A stretch of 64,000 nt of DNA from Actinomycetospora termitidis (GCF_030286555.1 NZ_JASVWF010000001.1:62001-126000); one strand, 5' to 3'. Counted from the stretch's first letter, positions 32,486-41,157 are shown. The notes: generated by a model from the letters alone, not told the origin. Translations and numbers: made by a program.

Positions 32486-33086
32486 CGAAGCGCTGCTCGG
32501 TCCACGGGTCGCCGCGGTGGTGGTACCCGTTGAGCTCCCAGAACCCGGGCTCGTCGTGGTCGAGGAGGGTGACCTTGGAGATCCACTTGGCGGACTTCCA
32601 GAAGTACAGGTGGGGCACGATCATCCGCACCGGCCCGCCGTGCTCGCGGGTCAGCGGCTTCCCCTCGTGCTCCCAGACGATCCACGCCTTCCCGCCGGTC
32701 ACGTCGGAGAGCGGGAGGTTGGTGCGGTAGCGGGTGGTCGACTCCTCGACGACGAACGTCGCCTCGGGCAGCGGCTGCGCGAGGTCGAGCAGCGTGTCGA
32801 GGCTGATGCCGGTGAACGAGGTGTCGAGCTTCGACCACGTCGTCACGCAGTGGATGTCGCCGCGGTAGACGTCCGTCCCCAGCGCCTTGAGCTCCTTCAG
32901 CGACCACGACGACGGGTTCGCGACGAGGCCGTCGATCGTGAGCGTCCAGCGCTCGGCGTCGATGCGGGCCGTCGGCTCGGCCGTCAGCACCGGCCAGGAC
33001 GACCCGACGTCGTACTGACCCGGAGGCAGCCGCGGATCGCGCTCCGCCTGCCGTCGTCGTCCGGTGAACCCTCGTGTGATCGCCAT
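32475..33086 (-). CDS. Sulfite-oxidase-like molybdopterin protein
   Basis: A 203-residue protein of the oxidoreductase molybdopterin-binding family (sulfite oxidase/YedY fold). The Cys that coordinates molybdenum is in IHCVTTWSK (about residue 82), with GKAWIVWEHEGKPLTREHGG and PHLYFWKSAKW as the other conserved blocks. It has no Tat signal, heme domain or dimerisation domain, so it is a minimal cytosolic form. ATG 33086 is used. First gene of the operon with the flavin reductase (11-base overlap). In actinobacteria these pairs are widespread; the substrate is unknown, with sulfoxides or N-oxides the likely class. Confidence 0.87.
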   Translation of the reverse strand: MAITRGFTGRRRQAERDPRLPPGQYDVGSSWPVLTAEPTARIDAERWTLTIDGLVANPSSWSLKELKALGTDVYRGDIHCVTTWSKLDTSFTGISLDTLLDLAQPLPEATFVVEESTTRYRTNLPLSDVTGGKAWIVWEHEGKPLTREHGGPVRMIVPHLYFWKSAKWISKVTLLDHDEPGFWELNGYHHRGDPWTEQRFDGD

Positions 33087-33232
33087 CGCCCGCTCCTCTC
33101 GGCCCGACCGACACCCTAGGGAGCGGCCGGGCGCTCCCGCGTCGGTCGAACGACGCAGCTCGTGCGGATCATCCCGACGATCGGTCGCACGACCGATACC
33201 CGCGCCCCGGTCCGGGGTGCAGGATCGTCGCC

Positions 33233-33580
33233 GTGACCGAGACCTCCGAGATCGACCCCGCCGCGGCACCGTCGGGACCGGGCTGCCTGGAGTGCGAGAA
33301 CGACGGCGGCTGGTGGTTCCACCTGCGGCGGTGCGCGGCCTGCGGACACGTCGGCTGCTGCGACTCGTCGCCCGCGCAGCACGCGACGGCGCACGCCCGC
33401 AGCGCGGGGCACCCGATCCTCACCAGCTACGAGCCCGGTGAGTACTGGTTCTACGACGACCGCACGGGGACCGCCTCCGAGGGCCCCGACCTCGCCGTGC
33501 CGCGCCACCACCCCGAGGACCAGACGGTCCCGGGGCCCGCCTCGCGGGTGCCGGGCGACTGGGTCCAGCGGCTGCACTGA
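33233..33580 (+). CDS. UBP-type zinc finger protein
   Basis: A 115-residue protein. Residues 15-80 match a ZnF-UBP domain: GCLECEN, WWFHLRRCAACGHVGCCDSS and HATAHARSAGHPI provide the Cys and His ligands for up to three zinc ions. In bacteria the domain occurs alone or near redox genes; its ligand is unknown. Residues 80-115 hold EYWFYDDRTG and a charged Pro-rich tail. GTG 33233 is used. Divergent from the sulfite-oxidase-like operon and 3 bases before the DUF1275 gene. Confidence 0.87.
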   Translation: MTETSEIDPAAAPSGPGCLECENDGGWWFHLRRCAACGHVGCCDSSPAQHATAHARSAGHPILTSYEPGEYWFYDDRTGTASEGPDLAVPRHHPEDQTVPGPASRVPGDWVQRLH

Positions 33581-33582
33581 CC

Positions 33583-34305
33583 GTGCCGGCGACGACCCGC
33601 TGGGACGGGAACCTGCTCCGCGGCCCGGTGCACGGCCCCCTCCCCGTCCTCCTCCTGGTCATGACGACCGCGACCGGGCTCGTCGACGCCGTGAGCGTCC
33701 TCGGACTCGGCCGGGTGTTCGTCGCGAACATGACCGGCAACGTGGTGTTCCTCGGCTTCGCCGTCGCGGGCGCCCCCGGGTTCGCGCTCGCCGCCTCGCT
33801 CGCCGCGCTGGCCGGATTCCTCGTCGGCGCGCTCGTCGGGGGCGCCGTCATCGGGCGGAGCGGGGCGGCGCGCGGCCGCCTGCTGCGGGACACCGTGCTC
33901 GTCGAGGTGCTGCTCATGGCCGTCGCTGCCGTCCTGCTCGCAGGAGTGTCCGGTGCCCCGGGCAGCGCCCTCGCCTCCGCCGTCGCCGCGCTGCTCGCCC
34001 TCACCATGGGGCTGCAGAACGCGGTGGTGCGTCGACTCGCGGTCCCGGACCTGACGACGACCGTCCTGACGATGACCCTGACGGGGATCGCCGCCGACGT
34101 GCGCGCCGCGGGTCGGCCGGTGGTGACGCGCCGCGTGCTCGCCGTCGTGACGATGTTCCTCGGTGCGCTGGTCGGGGCCCTCCTGGTCGGCCGGACCACG
34201 CTCGTGTGGGCGCTGCTCCCGGCGCCCGTCCTGCTGGCCGTGGTCGCGGTGGCGCTGCTGGTCGCGCTGCGCCGGCCCGCGCCGTGGCAGGTCGCGCCGG
34301 GCTGA
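33583..34305 (+). CDS. DUF1275 (YoaK-like) membrane protein
   Basis: A 240-residue integral membrane protein with six or seven hydrophobic segments. DUF1275 features are VMTTATGLVDAVSVLGLGRVF and VANMTGNVVFLGFAVAG at the start and ALTMGLQNAVVRRLAVPDLT with TTTVLTMTLTGIAAD in the middle. The family function is unknown. GTG 33583 starts 3 bases after the UBP zinc-finger stop, so the two are likely coexpressed. Confidence 0.85.
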   Translation: MPATTRWDGNLLRGPVHGPLPVLLLVMTTATGLVDAVSVLGLGRVFVANMTGNVVFLGFAVAGAPGFALAASLAALAGFLVGALVGGAVIGRSGAARGRLLRDTVLVEVLLMAVAAVLLAGVSGAPGSALASAVAALLALTMGLQNAVVRRLAVPDLTTTVLTMTLTGIAADVRAAGRPVVTRRVLAVVTMFLGALVGALLVGRTTLVWALLPAPVLLAVVAVALLVALRRPAPWQVAPG

Positions 34306-34403
34306 TCCGCCGGGCCTGATCGCCCTGGTCGCACCGGACGCGGGCACCGCGGGCAGGATCGGCCCTTCGACGTTCACCTGCGAGCGCCCCCGAGAGGACG
34401 ACG

Positions 34404-34865
34404 ATGACCGACCCCGGCCTCCCCGAGAGCCCCGACGAGATGCCCGAGGACGACCGGGACTCGATCGACGACACGACCTTCGAGCAGCTCGACGACGCCG
34501 ACCTGCTCGACGGGTCCGGCCCGGAGCGCGATCCCGAGGACCCGCTGGACGCGGGCTGGGTCCCGAACGAGACCACCCGCGGGATCGACGCCTGGGGCGT
34601 GACCCCGGACGAGGAGGCCGAGGGCGAGCCGCTGTCCGAGCGGATCCGCCACGAGATCCCCGAGGACCCCGACGACGAGCGCGCCGACGGCCTCGGCGAC
34701 GCGAGCGACACCGACGGCGAGCTCTACGACGACGAGGTCGGCACGGAACGCTCCGGGCGACTGGTGCTGCGCGACGAGGGCGACGAGGGCTACGCCGACG
34801 ACGTGGGCGTCGACGGGGCGGCGGCGAGCGCCGAGGAGGCCGCCATGCACACCATCGACGAATGA
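34404..34865 (+). CDS. DUF5709 acidic protein
   Basis: A 153-residue very acidic protein. DUF5709 features are present: DPLDAGWVPNETTRG (residues about 45-60), EGEPLSERIRHEIPED, SGRLVLRDEGDEG and GAAASAEEAAMHTI near the C-terminus. No catalytic or membrane motif is seen; the family is actinobacterial and of unknown function, often stress-related. ATG 34404 is used, with GAGAGGACG upstream as ribosome site. The two operator dyads of the next gene begin immediately after its stop codon. Confidence 0.82.
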   Translation: MTDPGLPESPDEMPEDDRDSIDDTTFEQLDDADLLDGSGPERDPEDPLDAGWVPNETTRGIDAWGVTPDEEAEGEPLSERIRHEIPEDPDDERADGLGDASDTDGELYDDEVGTERSGRLVLRDEGDEGYADDVGVDGAAASAEEAAMHTIDE

Positions 34866-34868
34866 GCT

Positions 34869-34884
34869 GACAGGACGTCCTGTC
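34869..34884. promoter_or_regulatory. Operator dyad 1 upstream of tetR-P450
   Basis: GACAGGACGTCCTGTC is a perfect 16-bp palindrome 44 bases before the TetR GTG. It shares the half-site GACAG with dyad 2, so both are probably bound by the adjacent TetR protein. Confidence 0.7.
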
Positions 34885-34898
34885 CGGGGACTTCCTTC

Positions 34899-34918
34899 CT
34901 GACAGGGCGCTCTGTCAG
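34899..34918. promoter_or_regulatory. Operator dyad 2 upstream of tetR-P450
   Basis: CTGACAGGGCGCTCTGTCAG is a 20-bp palindrome with one mismatched pair, ending 9 bases before the TetR start. Dyad centres are about 32 bases apart, i.e. on the same face of the helix. Confidence 0.7.
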
Positions 34919-34927
34919 GATGCTCGC

Positions 34928-35569
34928 GTGGCCACCCGGGCGTTCCAGGGCGCGAGCGCCGCGGAGCGCGCGGCGCAGCGGCGGGCGCGGTTGCTCGAGG
35001 CGGCCCTCGACGTCATCGGTGAGCGCGGGATCGGCGACTTCACGATGACCGCGGTCTGCCGCGAGGCCGGGCTCACCGAGCGCTACTTCTACGAGTCCTT
35101 CGCCCGCCGGGAGGACCTGCTCAAGGCGCTCTTCGACGCTGTCGCGGCCGACGCGCTGGACCTCGCGGTGCGGGCCGCGGACGTCGTCGCCCCGACCGAT
35201 CTCGAGGCGCGCGCCCGGGCGGCGATCGCCGCCACGACGACGCTGCTCGGCGAGGACGCCCGCGTCGCCCGCCTCTACCGCGAGGCGATCGGGCACCGCG
35301 AGCTCGCGGGCCGCCGTCAGGACACGATCGCGGCGTTCGCCGCCCTCCTCGCCCGGCTGATCGCCGGCGCACACCCCGAGCTGCGCGCCGAGGACCTGCA
35401 GCTGACCACGACCGTCCTCACCGGCGGTGTCGTCGATGCCGTCGGCTTCTGGCTCGACGGCCGGCTGGGCGCCGACGTCGACACCCTCCTGCACCGCTGC
35501 GCCCGCCTCGTGGTGGCCGCGGCCGAGCAGCACCGCACCGAATCGGCCCGTCCCCGGGAGGAACGATGA
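34928..35569 (+). CDS. TetR-family transcriptional regulator
   Basis: A 213-residue regulator. Residues 17-63 form a TetR HTH (RRARLLEAALDVIGERGIGD, TMTAVCREAGLTERYFYESF), and the rest is a helical ligand-binding domain. GTG 34928 is used. Two palindromes sit just upstream, and the stop codon overlaps the start of the P450 gene by 4 bases (ATGA at 35566-35569). It is therefore the likely autorepressor of a tetR-P450-deaminase operon and would release on binding a P450 substrate or product. Related TetR/P450 neighbours are known in mycobacteria. Confidence 0.9.
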   Translation: MATRAFQGASAAERAAQRRARLLEAALDVIGERGIGDFTMTAVCREAGLTERYFYESFARREDLLKALFDAVAADALDLAVRAADVVAPTDLEARARAAIAATTTLLGEDARVARLYREAIGHRELAGRRQDTIAAFAALLARLIAGAHPELRAEDLQLTTTVLTGGVVDAVGFWLDGRLGADVDTLLHRCARLVVAAAEQHRTESARPREER

Positions 35570-36972
35570 CGACCCCCCTGCCGCTGCGCGTCCAACAGAC
35601 GGTCGCCTCCGTCCTGGGCCGGGTGCCCTCGACCCCCGGACCACTGGCACCCCCGCCGCCCGGCAGCGACCTGCGGGCGGTGCCCGGGGACCCCGGCGCC
35701 CCGTTCGTCGGGCGGTCGCTGGAGTTCGCGTCGGACATGCTCGGGTTCGCCCGCCAGCGCTACGAGCAGTACGGACCGGTCTCGTGGAGCGGCGCGTTCG
35801 GCCGCCGGATGGTGGCCGTGCTCGGACCGGACGCGATCGGCCAGGTGCTCGTCAACAAGGACAAGTACTTCGGCAACGCCGACGGGTGGGGCTTCTTCAT
35901 CGGGCCCTTCTTCCGACGCGGGGTGATGCTGCTCGACTTCGAGGAGCACCGCACGCACCGGCGCATCCTGCAGGAGGCGTTCACGAAGGCGCGCCTCGGC
36001 GAGTACCTCGACGTGATGACCCCCCGGATCTCCCGCAGCCTCGACGACTGGACCACCGGCGACGGTGTCCGCATCTACGAGCGCATCAAGCAGATGACGC
36101 TCGACATCGGCACCGAGGTCTTCGTCGGCGACGAGCTGGGCCCGCGCGCGGACCGGGTCAACCGCGCCTTCGTCGACACCGTGCACGCGGGGGTCGCGGT
36201 CGTGCGTGCGCCGGTCCCGGGCGGCTCGTGGAAGCGGGGGCTGGACGGCCGGACGGTGCTCGAGGACTACTTCACCGCGCAGATCCCCGCCAAGCGGGCG
36301 GGCGAGGGCCGGGACATGTTCAGCGTGCTGTGCCGGGCGCGCAGCGACGAGGGCGAGACGTTCTCCGACGACGACGTCGTCAACCACATGATCTTCCTGC
36401 TGATGGCCGCCCACGACACGTCGACGATCACGCTGTCGATGATGAGCTACCTGCTCGCCAAGAACCCGGAGTGGCAGGAGAAGCTGCGCGAGGAGTCGTT
36501 CGCGCTCGGGGAGACCGGCTCGATGGCCGATCTCGACTCCCTGGTCTCGCTCGACCTCGCGATGCGCGAGACGTTGCGGATGTACGCGCCGGTCGGCCAG
36601 CTCGCGCGGATCACGGTGCGCGACGCCGACCTGCAGGGCTTCCACATCCCGGCCGGGACGCTGATGTCGCTCGGCATCCACGCCTCGCAGCGCATGGAGC
36701 CGTGGTGGGACCGCCCGGACGAGTTCGACCCGGACCGCTTCGCTCCGGAGCGCGCCGAGGACAAGTCGCACCGCTTCGCGTGGATGCCGTTCGGCGGCGG
36801 GGTCCACAAGTGCATCGGCCTGCACTTCGGCGGCATGGAGGTCAAGGCGATCATGCACGCGATGCTGCGGCGCTTCCGCTGGAGCGTGCCGGACGACTAC
36901 GTCATGCCGATCGGCCTGACGACCGGCCCGACGCCGGCCGACCACCTGCCGCTGCGCCTGGAACGGCTCTGA
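35566..36972 (+). CDS. Cytochrome P450
   Basis: A 468-residue soluble P450 monooxygenase. The I-helix oxygen motif is AAHDTS, the K-helix ExxR is ETLR, and the heme-thiolate loop is FGGGVHKCIG with the axial Cys. The N-terminus has no membrane anchor. The sequence around FHIPAGTLMSLGIHASQRME resembles CYP136- or CYP51-like members, so a sterol, terpenoid or lipid substrate is possible but unproved. ATG 35566 overlaps the TetR stop. No ferredoxin gene is adjacent, so electrons must come from elsewhere. The downstream deaminase gene overlaps its stop codon (TGATG). Confidence 0.92.
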   Translation: MTTPLPLRVQQTVASVLGRVPSTPGPLAPPPPGSDLRAVPGDPGAPFVGRSLEFASDMLGFARQRYEQYGPVSWSGAFGRRMVAVLGPDAIGQVLVNKDKYFGNADGWGFFIGPFFRRGVMLLDFEEHRTHRRILQEAFTKARLGEYLDVMTPRISRSLDDWTTGDGVRIYERIKQMTLDIGTEVFVGDELGPRADRVNRAFVDTVHAGVAVVRAPVPGGSWKRGLDGRTVLEDYFTAQIPAKRAGEGRDMFSVLCRARSDEGETFSDDDVVNHMIFLLMAAHDTSTITLSMMSYLLAKNPEWQEKLREESFALGETGSMADLDSLVSLDLAMRETLRMYAPVGQLARITVRDADLQGFHIPAGTLMSLGIHASQRMEPWWDRPDEFDPDRFAPERAEDKSHRFAWMPFGGGVHKCIGLHFGGMEVKAIMHAMLRRFRWSVPDDYVMPIGLTTGPTPADHLPLRLERL

Positions 36973-37451
36973 TGCACGACGCCGACCTGGTCCACCTCCG
37001 CCGTTGCGTCGAGCTCGCCCGCGAGGCGCTCGACGCCGGGGACGAACCCTTCGGCTCCGTGCTGGTGGGCGCCGACGGCACCGCGCTCGCCGAGGACCGG
37101 AACCGGGTGAACACCGGCGGCGACCCGACGCTGCACCCGGAGTTCGCGCTGGCCCGGTGGGCGGCGGAGACGCTCCCGGAGGCCGACCGGCCCGGAGCGA
37201 CCGTCTACACCTCCGGCGAGCACTGCCCGATGTGCTCCGCCGCGCACGCGTGGGTCGGGCTCGGCCGGATCGTGTACGCCAGCTCGTCGGAGCAGTTGAG
37301 CGGCTGGCTCGCCGAGTTCGGCGCCGGCCCCGGTCCGGTGGCCTCGCTGCCCGTGTCGGCTGTGGCCCCGGGCGTGCTGGTGGAGGGCCCGGCGCCGGGT
37401 CTGGCCGAGGAGGTCCGGGAGCTGCACCGCCGGCTCCACCTCGGGGCGTGA
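36972..37451 (+). CDS. Nucleoside/cytosine deaminase-family protein
   Basis: A 159-residue zinc hydrolase of the cytidine deaminase-like fold. Zinc site: HPE (in TLHPEFAL, where most members have HAE) and the CPMC pair in SGEHCPMCSAAH. The EPFGSVLVG strand and the final RRLHLG are as in guanine/tRNA-adenosine-type deaminases. ATG 36972 overlaps the P450 TGA (36970-36972), so it belongs to the tetR-P450 operon although no metabolic link is obvious. The Pro in HPE is found in several nucleoside deaminases and does not by itself imply inactivity. Confidence 0.87.
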   Translation: MHDADLVHLRRCVELAREALDAGDEPFGSVLVGADGTALAEDRNRVNTGGDPTLHPEFALARWAAETLPEADRPGATVYTSGEHCPMCSAAHAWVGLGRIVYASSSEQLSGWLAEFGAGPGPVASLPVSAVAPGVLVEGPAPGLAEEVRELHRRLHLGA

Positions 37452-37568
37452 CCCGCGTCGCCTGTCAGCGAGCCCACTTCTCCGTGTCGGGACACCGCCG
37501 TTCGGGTCATCCTGGCGCGGTCGCCCCAGTGCTGCGGCCACACGAGTTTCCAGCACGGGATCAGGTAG

Positions 37569-37841
37569 GTGATGGCGATGCCGACGACCTCGGTGCCCTG
37601 GATGGGCAATCGCGTCGTGATGTGGGAGATCGAGGACACGGAGCTGACCGCCCTCGAGTGGCGTCGGCCGTACAACGGCGTGACGCGCGGGTTCCGGGTG
37701 CTGGGGGCCGACGAGCTCGCCGTCGTGTGCCAGGCCGTCGAGGAGGCCACCGCCGAGCTGCGCCCCGCTCCCCGACTGGAGGACGTGGCCGGGCGGCCGC
37801 TCGACCTGGAGTCGTTCCTCGAGGAAATCCTCGATCGCTGA
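37569..37841 (+). CDS. Hypothetical protein
   Basis: A 90-residue soluble protein with no family I can name. It has a beta-rich N-terminal half (NRVVMWEIEDTELTALEW, TRGFRVLGADELAVV) and an acidic helical C-terminus (VEEATAELRP, LDLESFLEEILDR). The start may be GTG 37569, ATG 37572 or ATG 37578; ATG 37578 would place the GGTAGGTG purine-rich run at a better distance. Codon use is as in neighbours, supporting a real gene. It stands alone after the P450 operon and ends at a strong bidirectional terminator. Confidence 0.6.
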   Translation: MMAMPTTSVPWMGNRVVMWEIEDTELTALEWRRPYNGVTRGFRVLGADELAVVCQAVEEATAELRPAPRLEDVAGRPLDLESFLEEILDR

Positions 37842-37860
37842 CGCGCGTCCCCGGACGATC

Positions 37861-37903
37861 GAACGGCACCCTCGCAGCTTCTGTGCGCGCGAGAGTGCCG
37901 TTC
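37861..37903. terminator. Bidirectional terminator hairpin
   Basis: GAACGGCACCCTCGC (37861-37875) pairs with GCGAGAGTGCCGTTC (37889-37903) with one mismatch across a 13-base loop. It sits between the convergent stops at 37841 and 37929 and would serve both. Confidence 0.8.
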
Positions 37904-37928
37904 GTTCATTCCGGGGCCGGCCTCGGAC

Positions 37929-38471
37929 TCAGCCGGGCACCTCGTAGGTCGGGGTGATCATCGCGCGCCCGATGGAGTGGAAGAACAGGTTGAAGCCCAG
38001 GAAGGCCGGGCTCCCGTCCTCCCCCACACCGAGGTCCTCCACGTCGACGGCGTGGACGACGAAGAAGTAGCGGTGCGGGCCGTGGCCCCCGGGCGGCGCG
38101 GCACCGATGAAGCGGTGGGCGCCTGCGTCGTTGGCCAACGTCACCGCGCCCTGCGGCAGCAGGCCCTTCTCCGGGTCCCCCGCGTCCGCGGGCAGCGACG
38201 TCGTCGAGGCGGGGATGCCGGTGACCGCCCAGTGCCAGAACCCGCTGGCCGTCGGGGCGTCCGGGTCGTAGCAGGTGACGGCGAAGCTCTTCGTGCCCTC
38301 CGGGAAGCCCGACCACTCGAGCTGGGGCGACACGTCCTCGCCGCCGGCACCCATGATCCCGCTGACCTGGGCCGTCGGGAGCGTCTGGCCGTCGGTGACG
38401 TCGGTGGAGGTCACCTCGAAGGTGGCCACGTCGGGCAGGAAGCTGTACGGGTCGGGCGGCTGGGGCGCCAC
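37929..38471 (-). CDS. YbhB/YbcL family PEBP (Raf kinase inhibitor-like) protein
   Basis: A 180-residue phosphatidylethanolamine-binding-protein fold. Ligand-site motifs are present: [20 protein letters not shown], the [16 protein letters not shown] block (DPDAP with the His further on) and [11 protein letters not shown]. Bacterial members bind small anionic ligands; the role is unclear and it is cytosolic here (no signal peptide). ATG 38471 is used. It is divergent from the kinase gene (155 bases between starts). Confidence 0.88.
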   Translation of the reverse strand: MAPQPPDPYSFLPDVATFEVTSTDVTDGQTLPTAQVSGIMGAGGEDVSPQLEWSGFPEGTKSFAVTCYDPDAPTASGFWHWAVTGIPASTTSLPADAGDPEKGLLPQGAVTLANDAGAHRFIGAAPPGGHGPHRYFFVVHAVDVEDLGVGEDGSPAFLGFNLFFHSIGRAMITPTYEVPG

Positions 38472-38626
38472 GGGTCCTCCTCGTCGTCGGGAATGCTCGT
38501 CGCTTCTCTTCCCCGTCCCGGGCGACCGGCATGCACCACAGCAGGGCCGACGCGATCCGGGAGTCGGTTGCGCCGGTCGCGCACCGCCGTGGACGCTGTC
38601 GCGAACGGAGATCCACGGGGGGTGCG

Positions 38627-40729
38627 ATGGACGGGCGGGAGTTCGGGCGGTACCGGCTCGGCCGTCTCATCGGCTCCGGCGGCATGGGCGACGTCTACGA
38701 GGCCGTCGACACCGAGCGCGACCGGGCCGTCGCGCTGAAGCTCCTGCCCGAGCTGTTCGGCGGGAACGCGGAGTTCGTCGAGCGCTTCCGGCGCGAGTCC
38801 CGGGTCGCCGCGCGCCTCCGCGACCCGCACATCATCCCGATCCACGACTACGGCGAGATCGACGGCCGGCTCTTCATCGACATGCGCCTCGTCGACGACG
38901 GCACGACCGTCGCGGACCTGTTGCGCGACGGCGGCCCGTTGACGGTCGAGCGGACGGTGGACCTGATCGGCCAGGTCGCGGACGCCCTGGACGCCGCGCA
39001 CGCCGACGGCCTGATCCACCGCGACGTGAAGCCCTCGAACGTGCTCGTCACCGCGCGGGACTTCGTCTACGTCGTGGACTTCGGCATCGCGCATGCGGCG
39101 GGACACACGGCGTCGCGCGTCACCGGCACGGGCTCCACGGTCGGCACCCTCGACTACATGGCGCCCGAGCGCTTCACCGCCCGCTCGGTCGACCGTCGCG
39201 CCGACGTGTACTCCCTGGCCTGCCTGCTCCACCAGTGTCTCACCGCCCGCCCGCCGTTCGAGGGCGAGGACCTGCCCGAGCTCATGTACGCCCACCTCGA
39301 CCGGGAACCCCCGCGCCCGAGCGAGCACCGGCCGTGGATTCCGACGGCCCTCGACGAGGTCGTCGCCCGCGGGATGGCCAAGGACCCCGAACGACGGTTC
39401 CCGACGGCGGGTGCGCTCGCCGACGCGGCCCGCGCGGCGGTCGCGCCGGAGCGGGATCCGGCGTCGGAACGGCCCGCCGGCCCGGCGCCGTCGTCCGCGT
39501 CCGTCGTGGGCCCGTCCCGGGGTGCTGCACCGTCCCGGGAACCGCTCCCGGTGCCGCCGCGACGAGCGTCCGACCGGCCCGTGCCGTCGGCCGATGCCAC
39601 CACCGTGGGTTCGGCTCCGTCGCGCGGACCGGCCCGGCCGGTGCGCTACCGCCGCGACGGCACGACGGTGCGCGTGCCCCGCCTCGCCGTGCTCGGGCGG
39701 CGTCGTCACCGGGTGCTGCTGGCCGCGCTCGTCGTGACGGTCCTGGTCGCCGTCGTGGTCGGGCTGACCCTGCTCCTGCGACCGACGCCCGCGCCCGCTG
39801 CGGCGACGGTGCCGCCGGGCGGGTCGGGCGGGCTGCGGAGTTCCGCGACCCCGCTGGTCGTCGGCGCGATCTCGACCCCACCGACCCCGGGCTACCTCGC
39901 CGTCACCCCCGACGGTCGGCAGGGGTGGGTGACGAACCGGGACACCCGGGTGGTGTCGGTGGTCGACCTCGACCGGCAGGCGATCGTCGCGACGGTCCCG
40001 ATGACGGTCGCGACGCCCCGCTTCGTCGCCTTCAGCGCCGACGGCACCCGCGCCTTCGTGAGCTGCTACGACGAGCGCGGCGACGTGGTCGAGGTGATCG
40101 ACACCCGCTCCGCCACCGTCGTCGCGACGATCCCGGTGGACCGCGAGCCCTACGCCCTCGCCGTCGCGCCCGACCAGCGCACGCTGTGGGTGCCGAGCCA
40201 CGAGACCGGCTCCCTCGACCTCGTCGACCTCGCGACGAATGCGGTCGCGCGGCGCGTACCGGTCGCGCCCAACCCGCACTGGGTCGCCTTCGGCGCCGGC
40301 GGCACCTACGTCGCGAACCACGAGTCCAACCTCGTCAGCGTCCTCGGCCCGGACGCCTCGACCCGCACGACCGTGCCCGTCGGCCGCAGCCCGCACGCGC
40401 TGGCGATCTCGCCGGACGGCACCCAGGTCGCGGTCGCCAACTACGACGGCGACACGGTCAGCCTGATCGACACCCGGACGAACCGGGTCGTCGCCGAGGT
40501 GCCGGTCGGCCGCGGTCCGCAGCACGTGGCCTGGTCCGCCGACGGCGAGCACCTCTACACGGCGGACGTGGACGGCGGCACCGTGACCGCGGTCGACACC
40601 CGCACGGCCGCCGCCACCGCGACCGTCCCGGTCTGCTCCTCGCCGACCAGCGTCACCCTCCGCGGTCCCGACGCCCTGGTCACGTGCCTGGACGAGGCGA
40701 GACTCGTCGTCCTGCGCGCCGCGGGGTGA
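38627..40729 (+). CDS. Ser/Thr protein kinase with transmembrane segment and YVTN beta-propeller
   Basis: A 700-residue receptor-like kinase. The kinase domain spans about residues 8-275: GSGGMG loop, Lys38 in [14 protein letters not shown] (131-138), DFG (151-153) and MAPE (178-181). A Pro/Ser-rich linker (275-360) leads to one membrane helix (about 363-384), and the outer part (390-700) contains five or six YVTN/NHL-type propeller repeats such as [20 protein letters not shown] and [20 protein letters not shown]. The layout is that of M. tuberculosis PknD. It would sense an extracytoplasmic ligand and phosphorylate cytosolic targets. Its last 50 bases overlap the convergent PadR gene. Confidence 0.92.
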   Translation: MDGREFGRYRLGRLIGSGGMGDVYEAVDTERDRAVALKLLPELFGGNAEFVERFRRESRVAARLRDPHIIPIHDYGEIDGRLFIDMRLVDDGTTVADLLRDGGPLTVERTVDLIGQVADALDAAHADGLIHRDVKPSNVLVTARDFVYVVDFGIAHAAGHTASRVTGTGSTVGTLDYMAPERFTARSVDRRADVYSLACLLHQCLTARPPFEGEDLPELMYAHLDREPPRPSEHRPWIPTALDEVVARGMAKDPERRFPTAGALADAARAAVAPERDPASERPAGPAPSSASVVGPSRGAAPSREPLPVPPRRASDRPVPSADATTVGSAPSRGPARPVRYRRDGTTVRVPRLAVLGRRRHRVLLAALVVTVLVAVVVGLTLLLRPTPAPAAATVPPGGSGGLRSSATPLVVGAISTPPTPGYLAVTPDGRQGWVTNRDTRVVSVVDLDRQAIVATVPMTVATPRFVAFSADGTRAFVSCYDERGDVVEVIDTRSATVVATIPVDREPYALAVAPDQRTLWVPSHETGSLDLVDLATNAVARRVPVAPNPHWVAFGAGGTYVANHESNLVSVLGPDASTRTTVPVGRSPHALAISPDGTQVAVANYDGDTVSLIDTRTNRVVAEVPVGRGPQHVAWSADGEHLYTADVDGGTVTAVDTRTAAATATVPVCSSPTSVTLRGPDALVTCLDEARLVVLRAAG

Positions 40730-41000
40730 GGGCTTCTGCCGCCAGCGCCGCACCGTCCCGCGTCAGGCGGTAGTAGCGGCGAGGTGGCCGCCCCGTGCCG
40801 AGGTAGATCTCCGGGTCCTCGTTCCGGCTCTCGACGAGGCCCCGGCCCTCGAGCCTGGCGAGCAGGGGATAGAGCGTTCCCGACGGCAGGTCGGCCCCTC
40901 GGGCCAGTTCGAGTCCGTAGTACTCGGCTTCCGGATCCAGCATGAACACCGCCAACACGTCGCGCAGTGCTGCCGTGATCCGCAGGCTCCTGCCTCCCAT
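40680..41000 (-). CDS. PadR-family transcriptional regulator
   Basis: A 106-residue small PadR-type repressor: winged helix from LRITAALRDVLAVFMLDPEA through YYGLELARGADLPSGTLYPL and LARLEGRGLVESRNE, then a short basic tail ([12 protein letters not shown]). ATG 41000 is used; a near-palindrome CTACATAGGTAG lies 11 bases upstream and is a natural operator. It overlaps the end of the kinase gene by 50 bases on the opposite strand, so the two transcripts are antisense at their 3' ends. No transporter gene is adjacent; its target besides itself is unknown. Confidence 0.88.
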   Translation of the reverse strand: MGGRSLRITAALRDVLAVFMLDPEAEYYGLELARGADLPSGTLYPLLARLEGRGLVESRNEDPEIYLGTGRPPRRYYRLTRDGAALAAEALTPRRAGRRVSPRPGT

Positions 41001-41010
41001 GACCCTTAAA

Positions 41011-41022
41011 CTACATAGGTAG
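41011..41022 (-). promoter_or_regulatory. Likely PadR operator
   Basis: CTACATAGGTAG matches its own reverse complement at 10 of 12 positions and lies directly before the PadR start; it resembles TA-rich PadR operators and also contains a -10-like TATGT on the minus strand. Confidence 0.5.
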
Positions 41023-41080
41023 ACGAGCGGTCGGAACCGTCGTGACGAACACGTGATCCCGCCGTCCGAGCACCCGAGGG

Positions 41081-41157
41081 CCGACAAGATCACCGGAACG
41101 AAGAGGATTTGGACGCCCAGGCCTCGGATTCTCGTTGTTGCGGTGATCTTGGTCGGG
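41081..41157. repeat. Long imperfect inverted repeat in the padR-dtxR gap
   Basis: The left arm starts CCGACAAGATCACCGGAAC (41081-41099), the right arm ends TTGCGGTGATCTTGGTCGG (41138-41156); over about 30 bp they pair with a few mismatches and one bulge around a short loop near 41118. Flanks (CCCGAGGG and GGGCCGAGCC) extend the pairing. It is the only notable structure in the 270-base gap between PadR and DtxR. Confidence 0.65.

Noticed and set aside
37861-37903. The palindrome at 37861-37903 as a regulator binding site
   Set aside because: It lies between two convergent stop codons, where a terminator is expected, and not in a promoter.
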